Shown: in pieces, positions 8,337 to 21,362 of the stretch
Layout: each line of letters begins with the position of its first letter
How positions within the stretch are numbered: the stretch's first letter is position 1
Source of the DNA: Dryomyza anilis
Lineage: Eukaryota; Arthropoda; Insecta; Diptera; Dryomyzidae
Direction of reading: 5' to 3'
Assembly (NCBI GenBank): GCA_951804985.1
Contig: OX638135.1
Coordinates: 42,732,324 to 42,796,323, forward strand
Length of the DNA: 64,000 bases
Notes under the pieces: generated by a model
What the model saw: the letters and a program-made list of their open reading frames with translations, nothing else
Database searches by the model: none
Told to the model about the DNA's origin: nothing
Made by a program: the position numbers and the translations under genes

Positions 8337-9291
8337 CTTTTTTATTATTGGTGTTGGGTTTAAATAATATTCAATTTAAATAACTTGAGAAATTCTTAAA
8401 AATTTCCATAAAAAATATTGGGTCTGGATGGCTTAATTTAAAAAATGTTTTTTTTTAATTAATAACGGGCCACAATACTTTTTCAGAAAACAAAACTGAA
8501 AAAATTCAAAAAAAAAATATAAGTAAATTTAATGTATGGGTCAATGTGATTATTCTTCAAAAAATATTTTGGATTCTCACGGGTCATACTGGGTCTCAAA
8601 GGGTTAACTTTAAAATTTTATTTAGTGGTAAACCGGGTCACAAATTAAATTGTTTGGGCTTTTGGGTCGCAATTTGGTAAAAATCGAAAATATTTTTTAT
8701 AAAATTTTAATAAAAGAATTAATTTTGTTAAAAAAATTCATAAACTTAATTTAAAAAATCAATTATATGATTTTGGGTCACTATGGGTTAAGCTTTAAAA
8801 TATTGTTGATAAAAAACGGTTCGGGTTATTTTTTATAATAGTTTTTCAATAAAAAACTGTTAAACATCAATAAAAATTAGTTTTTGGGTCTAAAAGGGTT
8901 AAAACAGCTTTAATGTGGGTTTAAGAGGGTCAAATATTGCTCAATAGGCAACTTCAAAATACAAGATAATTTTTTGGTTCCAACGGGGAATTTTATAAAT
9001 TCCACGAAAACTCTTTTTTGTGCCCAGCGTGGCAAACCCTACATACACTTGACAGCAGCGCTCTTTGCTGTGAGTGTATTAGTGTTTATGTTTCTTTGTT
9101 TTATAGCAAATAAATCAAAAAAAAAAAAAACAAACGAGTGCAGCTGCGAGTAGTTTGCTGAAAACAATTAAAAGAAATTTGGTAAATCTGTAAATCAAAA
9201 TATAATGTAATATGTTACAAATTTAGAATAAATTACAATTTGTAAAAACTGTGATTTTAAGTTTTAATTAAAAATTATTTGACGCACGATT
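8337..9291 (-). other. Bel-Pao leader region with recurrent GGGTC/GGGTTA motifs, unit A
   Basis: No coding. On the plus strand GGGTC, GGGTTA and GGGCC motifs recur every 20-60 bases from about 8,420 to 8,940 (for example 8,540, 8,581, 8,593, 8,606 and 8,635). In the sense of the element they read GACCC and TAACCC. 'gtgcccagcgtggcaaac' near 9,019 could be near the primer-binding region, but I cannot assign a tRNA. Confidence 0.4.
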
Positions 9292-9321
9292 ATTTTAATG
9301 AAACGATCGTTTCATTAAAAT
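9292..9321. repeat. Perfect 30-bp palindrome, unit A
   Basis: The 30 bases centred on AACGATCGTT read identically on both strands and can form a hairpin or cruciform. They lie in the LTR/leader part of the Bel-Pao fragment. The unit B copy is at 14,186-14,215. Confidence 0.85.
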
Positions 9322-9478
9322 GATCGTTTTCGCAGTCCTTTATATTAAAGGCTCGTTTAGACTTCCTACCTGTTGTTCTTGTGAATTTGTTGATTGTTGA
9401 ATATATTCAATTTGGGTTCATTTGTATTATTAAATGTCGCGGGGACCGAGTAGTCGCGGAGACCGAGTTGTCGCGTTG

Positions 9479-9633
9479 TTTGAAATTTAAAAGAAAAAGT
9501 TATTAGCAAAATTAGAAATATACTAGATGGGAATGGAAAACGTATAAAATTCAAACGACTAAAGAAAAAAGATCATATGAAAACTAAACGTTCTAGAAGA
9601 AGGAAGTTTACTGATATATTTGGCAACTGTTAA
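9479..9633 (+). pseudogene. Core protein C-terminal fragment, unit B
   Basis: Equivalent of 4,585-4,739. It lacks the start and the GIGSFF motif and keeps only the TGA and the basic tail. Confidence 0.75.
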
Positions 9634-9640
9634 TTTATTT

Positions 9641-10902
9641 ATGATGGCAGGATTTATTGAATGTATGAAAAGTGAATTAGATCTTTTTGAGTCACCACCT
9701 GTACAAACTAGCATAATTAAAACAGAGGAGGTATCATATAGTCCAATAGCAACAATTGACAACTCTACTACAATAGAATTTCTTTCTCTCGGAAATGGTG
9801 AAACATATCGTGATCTAAGTAGTGTTTATTTACGATTAATTGTAGAAATTAATGGAAGTGGAGGAGTTATAAACAATTTACTTCATTCATTATTTCGGAG
9901 CTGTAATGTTCATTTAAATAATAGAAATGTATCGCAATCTGATAATAATTATCACTATAGATCTTATATTGAAACATTATTAAACTATGGAAATGATGCT
10001 AAATCTACACATCTTGAATCATGTGGATGGTCATTAGATATAAAAAAAATTAATTCAATAGTTGAGAATGAAAATCCAGGTTTAGCTGGACGAAATAAAA
10101 CATTTAAAAATGGAGAACGAGTTGAATTGATTGGAAAACTTCATGCAGATATATTTAATCAATCTAAATATCTTCTTAATAATGTGGATCTTAAAGTAAC
10201 CCTTAATATGGAGAAACCTTCTTTTTATATACTAGAAGATTCAAAATCTGGAGAGTCATCTATTAAAATTCACGAAGCTAACTTATACATTAATCATCTT
10301 ACCATTAATAGTAATATTTTAATGGCACATCATAATGTTTTACAAAGTAGAAATGCTATTTATCCATTTAAAAAAGTTGAAATCAAGACATTCACCCCGG
10401 CAATCATTCCCTACTGTTAGATAATGTTATAATTGGACAACTTCCAAATTTCTTAATATTTGGTATGGTAACTAATAAAGCATATACTGGTGATCGTTCG
10501 GAAAATCCGTATAACTTTCGCCATTTCAATTTACAAAGATTTAATTTAGTTGTAAATGGAGTACAAGTACCAGCACAGCCTATTGAATTTGATTATAAAC
10601 ATGGACGTATAAGTACAAGGGGATATCAAACCTTATTTAAAGGTACTGGCATACATTACTTTGATAAGGGACATCAAATAACTAAAGAATTATTTGATAA
10701 CGGATATTTCTTACTTGCATTTGATTTAACACCAGATCATAACAATAACTCACACTGCGGAAACTTAATAAATCAGGGTACAATACGAATTGAAGGTCGT
10801 TTCAGTGAAGCACTTTCTGAAGCAATTACTTGTTTAGCATATTGTGAGTTTGATAGTGTTTTGGAAATTGATAAAAATCGTACTGTATTACAATCATTAT
10901 GA
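9641..10902 (+). pseudogene. MCP: Polinton major capsid protein, unit B, frameshifted
   Basis: Near-identical copy of 4,747-6,008 with the same missing heptamer (about 10,390-10,397), so the frame splits into 9,641-10,420 and 10,465-10,902. One residue change was noticed (LAGRKKTF in unit A, LAGRNKTF here), plus a change next to the frameshift (ILYC to IPYC). The shared lesion shows that the duplication came after inactivation. Confidence 0.9.
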
Positions 10903-11411
10903 ATACAAGTAATATAGAAAATATTTTATATAAAAAATTAGTAACTAAAGAGAATTTTAAAGGAGTTTTTGCATCAAATCAGCTACCTAGAAATCGAATG
11001 AAAAAGCCAGCATTTTATATTGTGAATATGGATTCATCATTTAAACCAGGATCACATTGGATTGTAATATATTTTCCTCGAAATGGGCCGGCTGAGTATT
11101 TTTGTTCTGCAGGGAGTTTTCCTATTAAACCATTTGTAAATTTTATTCAAAGAAATGCATCCACATTTATTAAAAGCAATTTCCGATTACAAAGTGAAAT
11201 TTCAATGTTATGCGGTGTTGATTGCTGTATATTTATATATTTAAGAAGTAAAAATATTTCTTTAAAAAAGTTTTTTAATTATTTTGATATATATAATTTA
11301 TATATTAATGATATTTTAGCTGTGCATTATTTTAAAAGTATTTTTAAAAAATTATCCACAAAAAAAAATAAGCATCTAATAATAATATTCATTCATATAT
11401 CGAAGTTTTAA
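10899..11411 (+). CDS. PRO: Adenain-like cysteine protease (Polinton PRO), unit B
   Basis: I saw no difference in translation from the copy at 6,005-6,517, including His53, Gln98, Cys105, the Cys at the acid position and the fused C-terminus. It overlaps the capsid stop as ATGA. No upstream complete core or penton gene accompanies it in this unit, so any expression would depend on Bel-Pao sequence upstream. Confidence 0.75.
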   Translation: MNTSNIENILYKKLVTKENFKGVFASNQLPRNRMKKPAFYIVNMDSSFKPGSHWIVIYFPRNGPAEYFCSAGSFPIKPFVNFIQRNASTFIKSNFRLQSEISMLCGVDCCIFIYLRSKNISLKKFFNYFDIYNLYINDILAVHYFKSIFKKLSTKKNKHLIIIFIHISKF

Positions 11412-12059
11412 ATTACAATCACCGTTCCTCAACAAAGTTTCAAATTGAACCCTTTGCTCCTCAACTCTCTTGATGATCATGCAAAATAAAACAAACAAGT
11501 ATAACTAAATCTAATTGAAACTATAATATTTTACAACAACAACATGAATACGTTTGTAAATATTCTCATTCACAAAAAATGCTTACTCCGATATAATTAT
11601 CCGAACAACAACATTTACTCTTTACGGTTGCATGCCTTCATAACATGCATATAATATATATGTATGTATCAACATTAACAAATTATGTTAAAAAGTCATC
11701 CCACTGGCTCCATGCCATTATAAAATATATAGTATACATATAATATACATCTGTTAAAAATACTTCCCATGAAAACAATAACAAATATTCTGTTAAAATA
11801 TGATCCCCATTGAAAAAACAATAACAACTATACTGTTAAAATATGATCTCCAATGAACTACACTACCAACAACTCTGTTAAAAAATGATCCCTATTGAAC
11901 TATACCAACAACAACTATGTTAAAAAATGATCCCTATTGAATTACACTAACAGCAACTATGTTAAAAAATGATCCCTATTGAATGACACTAACAACAACT
12001 ATGTTAAAAAATGATCCCTATTGAAAACAATAACAACATCTCTGTTAAAATTCATTTAC
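11412..12059 (+). repeat. Polinton tail and 42-bp repeats, unit B
   Basis: Copy of 6,518-7,165, with one noticed change in a repeat unit (GATCCCT where unit A has GATTCCT). Confidence 0.85.
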
Positions 12060-12060
12060 A

Positions 12061-13230
12061 CTAACAACAATGTGCTTCATGGAGCCCAGTCGGGGCCAGA
12101 ACCGGCGAATCCATACTACTGCTATGCAATTGTAGCACAATCCTACTTTTCTCACGACACTGGGCTTTACATAATCGGCCAAGGTCCTCTTCAGTTTCCA
12201 ATTGGGTTGGCTTTACAAATATGGGTCTTTGATCTGTATTATGTGTGGGTTTTAATGCGCAATGGGTCTGAGAAACATTCATGGTAGATGTATTCTTATT
12301 TTCTCCCAAAGATTCGGGTACATAACTATATTGGCTATGATTTGAAGTCGATGGCTTCATATCATCAACAGCATCCAGTGTCCTATATCTTCGGGTCAGA
12401 AACACATTCAAAAATTTCCATGATAACTGATATATCAGTAAGAGATTTCTCAAAGTTCTGTAAGATATTCTTGGGGAGATGGGTCGAGTACAAATACACC
12501 AGGATTGTATCCCAGCTCTTTGTGTTAATTTGCAAATTTTGTAGGGTTGTAATACATTAAGAACCTATTGACCTTTGTAGGTTCTTAATGGATCTACCTG
12601 ATTCTAATATAACTGTTTGCAAATTGAAAAGGGTCTTTAATTGCGCATTAATTTGCGTCCGTTTATTCTCATATTGTTCTACGAGAGTAGACCAAGCAAA
12701 TGAGAATCCAGCATTGGTAAGCGGAGCATTTTTTAAAATATCTTTTGCTTCGCCTCGGGTCTTTTGATTAATGTAGAATAATTTTTCTAAATAACTTAAT
12801 CGGGAATTGTTTATGTACATAGCCGAAAACAGATCTCTGAAAGTGGGCATGTAACATAATCACATTCAAAAATATTCATGTCACATTGGGGTAAATTAAT
12901 AGAGGGTGCGAATTAAATTTGGGTCGTTTCTTCTCTTGGCTTAGGAGTTTCTACCGGTTGCTTTAGGGTCTCCATTATTTCTGAAAGGGAAGAAATACAG
13001 CGTATATACGCGTTGAATCCTTTAAAATATGTATCCTTCAGCTTCTTTCGGTCTACGTCGGGACTATCAGGTTCACTTCGCATAGTATTATACGAAGTTT
13101 GGAAACTATTCCACAGAAAAGTAAGCTGCTTTCGATGAAACTCTAAATCTTGGGTAGAGGTCTCGCAAATAGTTTGCTCGAATTCAATAACGTCGTTTCC
13201 GAATTGAAAAAATGCTGTGAGAGCCGCCAT
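12061..13230 (-). pseudogene. gag: Bel-Pao gag (DUF1759-type), unit B, broken
   Basis: Same sequence and lesions as 7,167-8,336: TAA at 12,913, frame change near 12,842, TAA at about 12,557 and a further frame change. One substitution in the linker (YSYGPE in unit A, YSYVPE here) separates the two. Confidence 0.8.
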
Positions 13231-14185
13231 CTTTTTTATTATTGGTGTTGGGTTTAAATAATATTCAATTTAAATAACTTGAGAAATTCTTAAAAATTTC
13301 CATAAAAAATATTGGGTCTGGATGGCTTAATTTAAAAAATGTTTTTTTTTAATTAATAACGGGCCACAATACTTTTTCAGAAAACAAAACTGAAAAAATT
13401 CAAAAAAAAAATATAAGTAAATTTAATGTATGGGTCAATGTGATTAATCTTCAAAAAATATTTTGGATTCTCACGGGTCATACTGGGTCTCAAAGGGTTA
13501 ACTTTAAAATTTTATTTAGTGGTAAACCGGGTCACAAATTAAATTGTTTGGGCTTTTGGGTCGCAATTTGGTAAAAATCGAAAATATTTTTTATAAAATT
13601 TTAATAAAAGAATTAATTTTGTTAAAAAAATTCATAAACTTAATTTAAAAAATCAATTATATGATTTTGGGTCACTATGGGTTAAGCTTTAAAATATTGT
13701 TGATAAAAAACGGTTCGGGTTATTTTTTATAATAGTTTTTCAATAAAAAACTGTTAAACATCAATAAAAATTAGTTTTTGGGTCTAAAAGGGTTAAAACA
13801 GCTTTAATGTGGGTTTAAGAGGGTCAAATATTGCTCAATAGGCAACTTCAAAATACAAGATAATTTTTTGGTTCCAACGGGGAATTTTATAAATTCCACG
13901 AAAACTCTTTTTTGTGCCCAGCGTGGCAAACCCTACATACACTTGACAGCAGCGCTCTTTGCTGTGAGTGTATTAGTGTTTATGTTTCTTTGTTTTATAG
14001 CAAATAAATCAAAAAAAAAAAAAACAAACGAGTGCAGCTGCGAGTAGTTTGCTGAAAACAATTAAAAGAAATTTGGTAAATCTGTAAATCAAAATATAAT
14101 GTAATATGTTACAAATTTAGAATAAATTACAATTTGTAAAAACTGTGATTTTAAGTTTTAATTAAAAATTATTTGACGCACGATT

Positions 14186-14215
14186 ATTTTAATGAAACGA
14201 TCGTTTCATTAAAAT
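14186..14215. repeat. Perfect 30-bp palindrome, unit B
   Basis: Identical to 9,292-9,321, centred on AACGATCGTT. Confidence 0.85.
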
Positions 14216-14604
14216 GATCGTTTTCGCAGTCCTTTATATTAAAGGCTCGTTTAGACTTCCTACCTGTTGTTCTTGTGAATTTGTTGATTGTTGAATATAT
14301 TCAATTTGGGTTCATTTGTATTATTAAATGTCGCGGGGACCGAGTAGTCGCGGAGACCGAGTTGTCGCGTTGACGGGTTGTTATTATTATTGTCGCGATA
14401 ATGTTTAATGTTTATAATGTTTAATTTAAACTTTAAATATTTATGTCGCGGAGACGGGTGGGTCGATCGTGCGCTCGGTTGTAGATAGACGTAACGAGTG
14501 ACTATTTTGCAAACCAAAATCATTGCAGCGAGTATCGTTGCAACGAGTGGGTCCGGAGGGCATACGTTTAATTATCATACTTCAAAATGAATTGCACAAT
14601 ATTA

Positions 14605-14660
14605 ATCGAGTTGAAGGGTACTGGCTTTGCAATGAAGGAAGAGAGTTCAATTCATCGCTG
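14605..14660 (+). repeat. tRNA-like / SINE head remnant
   Basis: 'gtactggctttgcaat' followed by 'gagttcaattc' (B box type GWTCRANNC) matches the tRNA-like segment at 47,378-47,446 in reverse orientation. The A box is degraded here. It borders the end of the Bel-Pao fragment. Confidence 0.45.
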
Positions 14661-14730
14661 AAATAAAAGTAAATATAATTAAGTTTAAATAATTTCAGTG
14701 CAATATAAAAAAATTAATGAAAATTAAGAA

Positions 14731-16429
<1,699 letters not shown>

Positions 16430-16437
16430 ATTTAAAT

Positions 16438-17951
16438 CAGGGATTGTAACCGATACGAATAACGGTATTGGGGTAGTTTCGGTAACGGTACTATTTTCGG
16501 TAACGTTATTTGATTTAAAAAGATAAAGCCAAATTGTTTAGATATCAATTCGAAGCGTACATTTTTGAACTTTGTTTTCTTTATGGGTAATTGCGTAAAA
16601 AATAAACAATAAACAGCTAATACAACTCTTTGTTTTAATTACTCTTTGAACCATTATTAACTTTTTAAAACGTAGTTTGATTTTAAAAGCATTATGGTAT
16701 TTACCATGTTCGAATCAAGCCGACTTCTTAGTGTTTTTATACCCTACACTAAGAGTGAACGGGTATATTCAGTTTGGTACGCCGTTTGTAACACCCAGAA
16801 GGAAGCATCTCCGGTATGGAAAAGTATATATATTCTTGATTAGCATGACCTCCTGAGTCGATTTAGCGATGTCCGTCTGTCTGTCCGTCTGTCTGTTTGT
16901 CTGTTGAAATCCCTACTACTTTTAAAATTGAAAAGCTAGATAAATGAAACTTATAACTTAGATTACTAATATACCTACGCTGTATGTGCGAAAAATTGGC
17001 GAGATCGGTCCATTGTGACCTATGATCCGACCACTTATGTTCTAATACCTCATATAAAATGTACATATAAAGATCAATTTTTATCTATACGTGCTTAGGA
17101 AAACTTTTTTGGTCAAATATATATTGATATCATGCTCAAATACATGATAATAATGTTTTCCGGCGAAAAGACTTGTGGTTCACAAAAAAAAAATCGAAAT
17201 TCGGTATACCTACCCATTTGTAAATATGGGTATCAAATGAAAGAAAAATCTTCAGGGATGGAAAGTTTGTAGTTATTTTCAGGATTCGTATACCATGGTG
17301 ACCTATATATCACTTTGAATGGTACCCACACATATGTGTAGGGTATTTATAGTCGGCTTAGACCGACTATAATTTTGATAATCCTAACTATCATAATTAC
17401 ACCTACTTTAAAATTTCCCATGTGATCTAACCTTCCCAAATGGTTTTTTTTAATTTTACTCCTGAGAAAAGTATTTCACTCGCTTTTCCTTGAAAAAGAG
17501 GTGCAGCCGTGCATGAATGGTGTTCCCGTATTTTCGATTGGCCATTGAATCAATAAGTTTGTCGTGTTCCAGTATTGTCGGTATTCCATTGGACATGTTC
17601 GAATTCACGGTGTATTCATCTACTGAATTTTCACTAATTGTCTTTTTATTTTATCTCTATCATAAACGCGGGCCCAGTTAGTAGTTTTTCGTAGGGAGTT
17701 CGTAGGGAGTTTGCAAATTTATGGTAAAATAAAAATGTAGGCCTTTAAAATAAAAATGTAGGCCTTTAAGGTTGCCAAAAAGTGAGCCATTTTTTACAGG
17801 CAAAATACCGTTTCATACCGGTATTTTACCGGTAACACTTTATATCGGTAACGGTAAAAGGTTTGGTGCAATTCCGTCAATTCGGTAACAGTAACGGTAA
17901 CTGTATTTCATATGAAATGGATAACAGTAAATGTAACGGTTACATTCGCTG
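16438..17951. mobile_element. Non-autonomous hAT-like element with 8-bp target duplication
   Basis: It begins CAGGGATTGTAACCG and ends with the near-inverse CGGTTACATTCGCTG. It is flanked by perfect 8-bp duplications ATTTAAAT (16,430-16,437 and 17,952-17,959), the hallmark length for hAT. Subterminal GGTAACGG/ACCGGTA motifs are frequent. No transposase frame is visible. A DINE of about 710 bp (16,735-17,444) sits inside. A second, more decayed member spans 47,583-53,676. Confidence 0.8.
16735..17444 (+). mobile_element. DINE-1/INE-1-like element, subfamily 1
   Basis: Starts 'tttataccctacactaag' and contains 'ccggtatggaaaagtatata', a GTCCGTCTGTCTG run (about 16,870-16,905), 'tagtcggcttagaccgacta' and an end at 'ctaaccttcccaa'. 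These are the landmarks of the Helentron-related non-autonomous DINE elements of flies. Other copies are at 32,402, 33,873 and 62,369. Confidence 0.8.
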
Positions 17952-17959
17952 ATTTAAAT

Positions 17960-19856
17960 TGTAATGTATTAGTAAGTTGTTCCTCATTGTTCCCCTTTCA
18001 GATTACATTTAGTATAAAGGTTGGTCAAAACTCTTCCCACAACAACTAAAATTGGCTGCGCATATGTGCGCACTTGTTAAATTTCGCGATTTTAGAAAAT
18101 CAAATCGAATTCTGTTTGATATGGGACATTATTTCTCATGTGTACCTTAAAATATATCTTCCATTTTATTTAAAGTTTGCAAAAGTGTAGTCATATTTGA
18201 TGGAGTCTTGCTGATTTTTTGTTATTGTTTTGTTCATTATTTTTAGCGGGAAGAACATGCAGTTTTGTATGGATATCATTTTTACGGAGATTCTTCACCG
18301 TTCCGGTAGAAGGAATAATGAAATTCTGTTGATGCAGCTCTAATAAATATATTTTGAAGGTTTAACACATTTTATAAATTTCAAAAAATAATGTATTTTT
18401 TACTTCCAAAAATGCAGTTAAAAAATAAAAACTATTTTTTCATGGAATGCATATCTTTTATTTAACACGATTTGCATTTAACAGCAACTACAGGTTGAAA
18501 GAAATATTTTGGAATTCATATTATTGATTAAGAGGTCTTTTTATTGCATACTACTCAAATAAAATCGTAACAATTCAAATAATTCGCTCTTTTTTTAATC
18601 ATATCTCAGGAACCCTGATAAGTATTATGAACATTTTATATTTAAAAAATATTAAGTTGACTTTTCATATAACGCCTTCTGTGCAAGAGTATTCATAAAA
18701 ACACGTTTTTGCGATAAAAATGCATATTCTTGAAAAATGCATTTTTATGCATCATGAATATTCCAATGACATTGGAATATTCATGAAAAACGACATCTAA
18801 TTCCTAAATTCAGTTGTAGAATATTTTTGCCAAATGTGTATAGTGTTATATATTATTAAATGGGAAGTGGGCGTGTAAGTTGTCTGACCACGCCCATTTT
18901 GTGTAAAGAAGTTTTTATTTTAAGAAAAGTTCCCCATACAAAATTTCAAGTCTGTAACTTTAAAATTCGATTTAAGTCCATCTAGATCAGCAAAGGGGCA
19001 TTTGCATGCACGCGTGCATTTGAACGTTTTTGTGTTGTATACATGGTTTACACTTTTCCGCAGTGTGAACGTAGCAAATCATGATTAAAAAAGTACTAGA
19101 AAAGAGCAAAATGTAGCAGAATTTGTTTTTTACCCAAAGAGATTGCATCCCAACTAGAACAAATACGAAATGTTATCTTTGCGACTCTCGTTTCACAGAG
19201 AGGTTATTACAAACGTTATCTATTTATTAAGCATCGTTTAGATATATCAGAAAGGTAACTTTTTAAAGTAAACAAATCCGTATAATACCCTCAGAGTGGC
19301 ACCTCTTAACTTCATTCATCAAAGTTCTCATGAGTGTTTATGCTATGTTATATTGTTAGCTGTTCGCGTTTTTTTGTGCCCGATGTTTTTTGTGTCGACA
19401 AAAATGTCCGATTTGTAATAAAAATGTTAACCGCGACGAGTAAATCGCGTCTATGGTTTATGAAATGAATAATGTTTGTGGACTGGAATACAAGCTACAC
19501 TATGTCTAATTGTACGCTGTGAAATTTTACAAGATGCAGTTCAGAGCATTCTGCAGGCGGCATCTACCACGTGAAGAATGTTCGTCGTCGAGGTGTCTCA
19601 GGACGTCGCTCAAATAAAACTTCTTTTAAATTAAAAACAAAGCTTTTGTTTTTTCATTGTTGTTGTCTATTTTTATTTTTCTTTATTTTTTATTTATTTT
19701 ATATGTATTAGTTTGTCATTACGATTATATCCATCAATTTTTGGAAAAATAAATAATCGAATTGACAACCTAATATTAAGATAATAATTCGATGTCATAT
19801 TTTACATGATTATTGGTAGATAATAGGGTTTAAGTTATCTTATCGGTTGACTAGAG
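17960..19856. other. Unassigned AT-rich sequence
   Basis: No gene or classified element seen. Short landmarks are an inverted pair 'gaatattccaatg/cattggaatattc' (18,757-18,783), a 'gtgggcgtgt' motif near 18,867 and a less AT-rich patch at 19,360-19,620. Confidence 0.4.
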
Positions 19857-20408
19857 GACAACTTTTCAATGATGCCTTTTAATAATTGACTTAAAGATAA
19901 CTTTTTAGTTATGTGTTCGAGAGCTAAAAGTCAACAAAACGGCAGATATTCGTAAGCCTTTGAATTACTTTTTTTAACACTTTTACTACAACGTTCGGTC
20001 ATCAACAATATTTAAAAGTTGGCATAAAGTTAGGTTTTGGTCATCTTTTGTGTGGTTGGGATACAGGTGGTTTCGCTGCCCCTTTTATTAAATAAATTCA
20101 ATAAAATCAAATCATTAGTTATGTTGAATTAAAATCAAAAACAACTTTTCGATGATGCCTTTTAATAGTTGACTTAAAGATAACTTTTAAGTTATCTGTT
20201 CGAAAGCTAAAAATCAACAAAACGGCGGAAGTAAGCCTTTCAGATACCTTTTTGATCACTTTTACGACAACATTCGGTCATCAACAACATTTAAAAGTTA
20301 GCATAAAGTTGGGTTTTGGACATCTTTAGTCTGGTTGGGATACAGGTGGTTTCGCTGCCACTTTTATTAAATAAATTCAAACATTAGTTATGTTGAATTT
20401 AAATCAAA
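19857..20408. repeat. Diverged tandem repeat, two units of about 280 bp
   Basis: The block from 'caacttttcaatgatgcc' to 'ttatgttgaatt' (19,857-20,140) is repeated from about 20,141 ('caacttttcgatgatgcc') to 20,408 with many substitutions and small indels. Each contains 'tggttgggatacaggtgg'. It is non-coding. Confidence 0.8.
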
Positions 20409-21057
20409 ACTTTTGTCAACAGATACGTTTTTAAAAGCCAAATTCTGATGTTTTCTGCCACATTTTTGGTCAACAAAATAATTAAAATTGCAAATTATCT
20501 GTGGAAAAAAATCCAGTTTTGTAAACTGTTTTGCTCTGTTCCCGTCAATCTGTAAAAATCTATTTCTACAGAGCCAATATTTTCGGCAGCGACGCCAGCA
20601 AACTCGGAAGAAAATTTTATTTAATATATACTCTCTACCCAAACGAAGAGTCAATTGTTAAGAAATTTCTAAAATGGAGCAAAATACAAATTCGGGATCT
20701 AATTGGAGTATGTTGCACTAACAAAATATGTATTTGAAATGAAATATGTATTTTTTCTTCATTTTTTTAAATTGTAAATTTGAACCACTCAGGAGATAGT
20801 TCTCAGAAAAAAAAATACCAATACATACCTAAATTTAACCAAAATTCGACTGATTTAAATCTCAAAAATTAATTTATTTGATCGAATTAGTGATGGAATG
20901 ACTCGGTTTAAACATTTTATTATTTATAGGGGTCAGTTTTTATCGATCATTGTTGTTTCTTATTAAATTTTGAAAATTCAAATGTTTTGAAAAGGTAAAT
21001 AAATTTACTTTTAACAATATGTTTAAAAATGTGTAAATATCAAAAAATGGTATTAAT
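20409..21057. other. Unassigned AT-rich sequence
   Basis: Overlapping short frames on both strands (20,388-20,737) show no family features and look like chance. Confidence 0.4.
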
Positions 21058-21362
21058 AATAATTATAGTTTGGCGCTATAGTCCTGATGAACTTAGGGCG
21101 AGCTCTCTCACCACTTTGAGATGTGCGTGTTATATTTGTACTCAAAGTTATGGTTCTTAGAGTTAAATGCCGAATCCGAAAGGCCGATGAGAGCTTTTCA
21201 TAGGCAATGTTTTACTCTCGTAGGTTTGCAGTTACTGCCGAGAGGTAGCGCGATATAGAAAAATGTTTCTATGAAACGATGTTGTTTGCCCATTCCAGGC
21301 TTAAACAGAGGACCTTTCGGCTTGCAGTCCAACGCACTAACTACTGAGCTACCGCGGCTACC
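21058..21362 (-). mobile_element. tRNA-derived SINE, copy 2
   Basis: Reverse-orientation relative of the SINE at 60,567-60,907. It has the same tRNA-like head at the right end ('actgagctaccgcggc'), the same body ('gcgagctctctcaccac', 'ttgtactcaaagt') and a short A/T-rich tail at the left. No target duplication was identified. Confidence 0.75.

Larger units (their letters stand above)
4585..9478. repeat. Tandem duplication unit A (4,894 bp)
   Basis: The whole block recurs at 9,479-14,372 with a constant offset of 4,894. It contains the core-gene end, the capsid gene, the protease gene, the tail, the 42-bp repeats and the reverse-oriented Bel-Pao fragment. I noticed six single-base differences: positions near 5,206, 5,520, 7,080, 7,430, 8,014 and 8,546 of this unit. 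Confidence 0.95.
7166..9478 (-). mobile_element. Bel-Pao LTR retrotransposon fragment (leader/LTR and gag 5' part), unit A
   Basis: The minus strand carries a decayed Bel-Pao gag (7,167-8,336) preceded by an AT-rich leader. No protease, RT or integrase is present: the element is cut at about 7,166, where it meets Polinton repeats. At 9,478 it is cut by the tandem-duplication junction. The unit B copy runs about 200 bases further. Confidence 0.75.
9479..14372. repeat. Tandem duplication unit B (4,894 bp)
   Basis: Head-to-tail copy of 4,585-9,478. The junction at 9,478/9,479 joins Bel-Pao LTR-region sequence (GTCGCGTTG) to the middle of the Polinton core gene (TTTGAAATT). Only two bases of homology are evident at the joint. 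Confidence 0.95.
12060..14575 (-). mobile_element. Bel-Pao fragment, unit B, with longer LTR-side end
   Basis: Copy of the unit A fragment that continues past 14,372 to about 14,575 ('ggtccggagggcatacg'). This is presumably the original LTR-side border, though I cannot pinpoint the LTR ends. A 5' TGT/CA pair and target duplication could not be confirmed. Repeated GTCGCGGAGAC/GTCGCGGGGAC blocks occur at about 14,330-14,460. Confidence 0.65.

Noticed and set aside
8337..8950. CRISPR-like or telomere-like array from the GGGTC/GGGTTA motifs
   Set aside because: Spacing is irregular and there is no constant repeat unit. It lies in a retrotransposon leader of a eukaryote.
14260..14523. 87-codon minus-strand frame near the end of Bel-Pao unit B
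   Set aside because: It lies in the LTR/leader side of the element, upstream of gag, and has no protein motif. Low-complexity Asn run.
16863..17066. Frames ending in TDKQTDGQTDG (also at 32,770, 33,907 and 62,712)
   Set aside because: These come from the GACAGACGGAC run inside DINE elements and are not genes.
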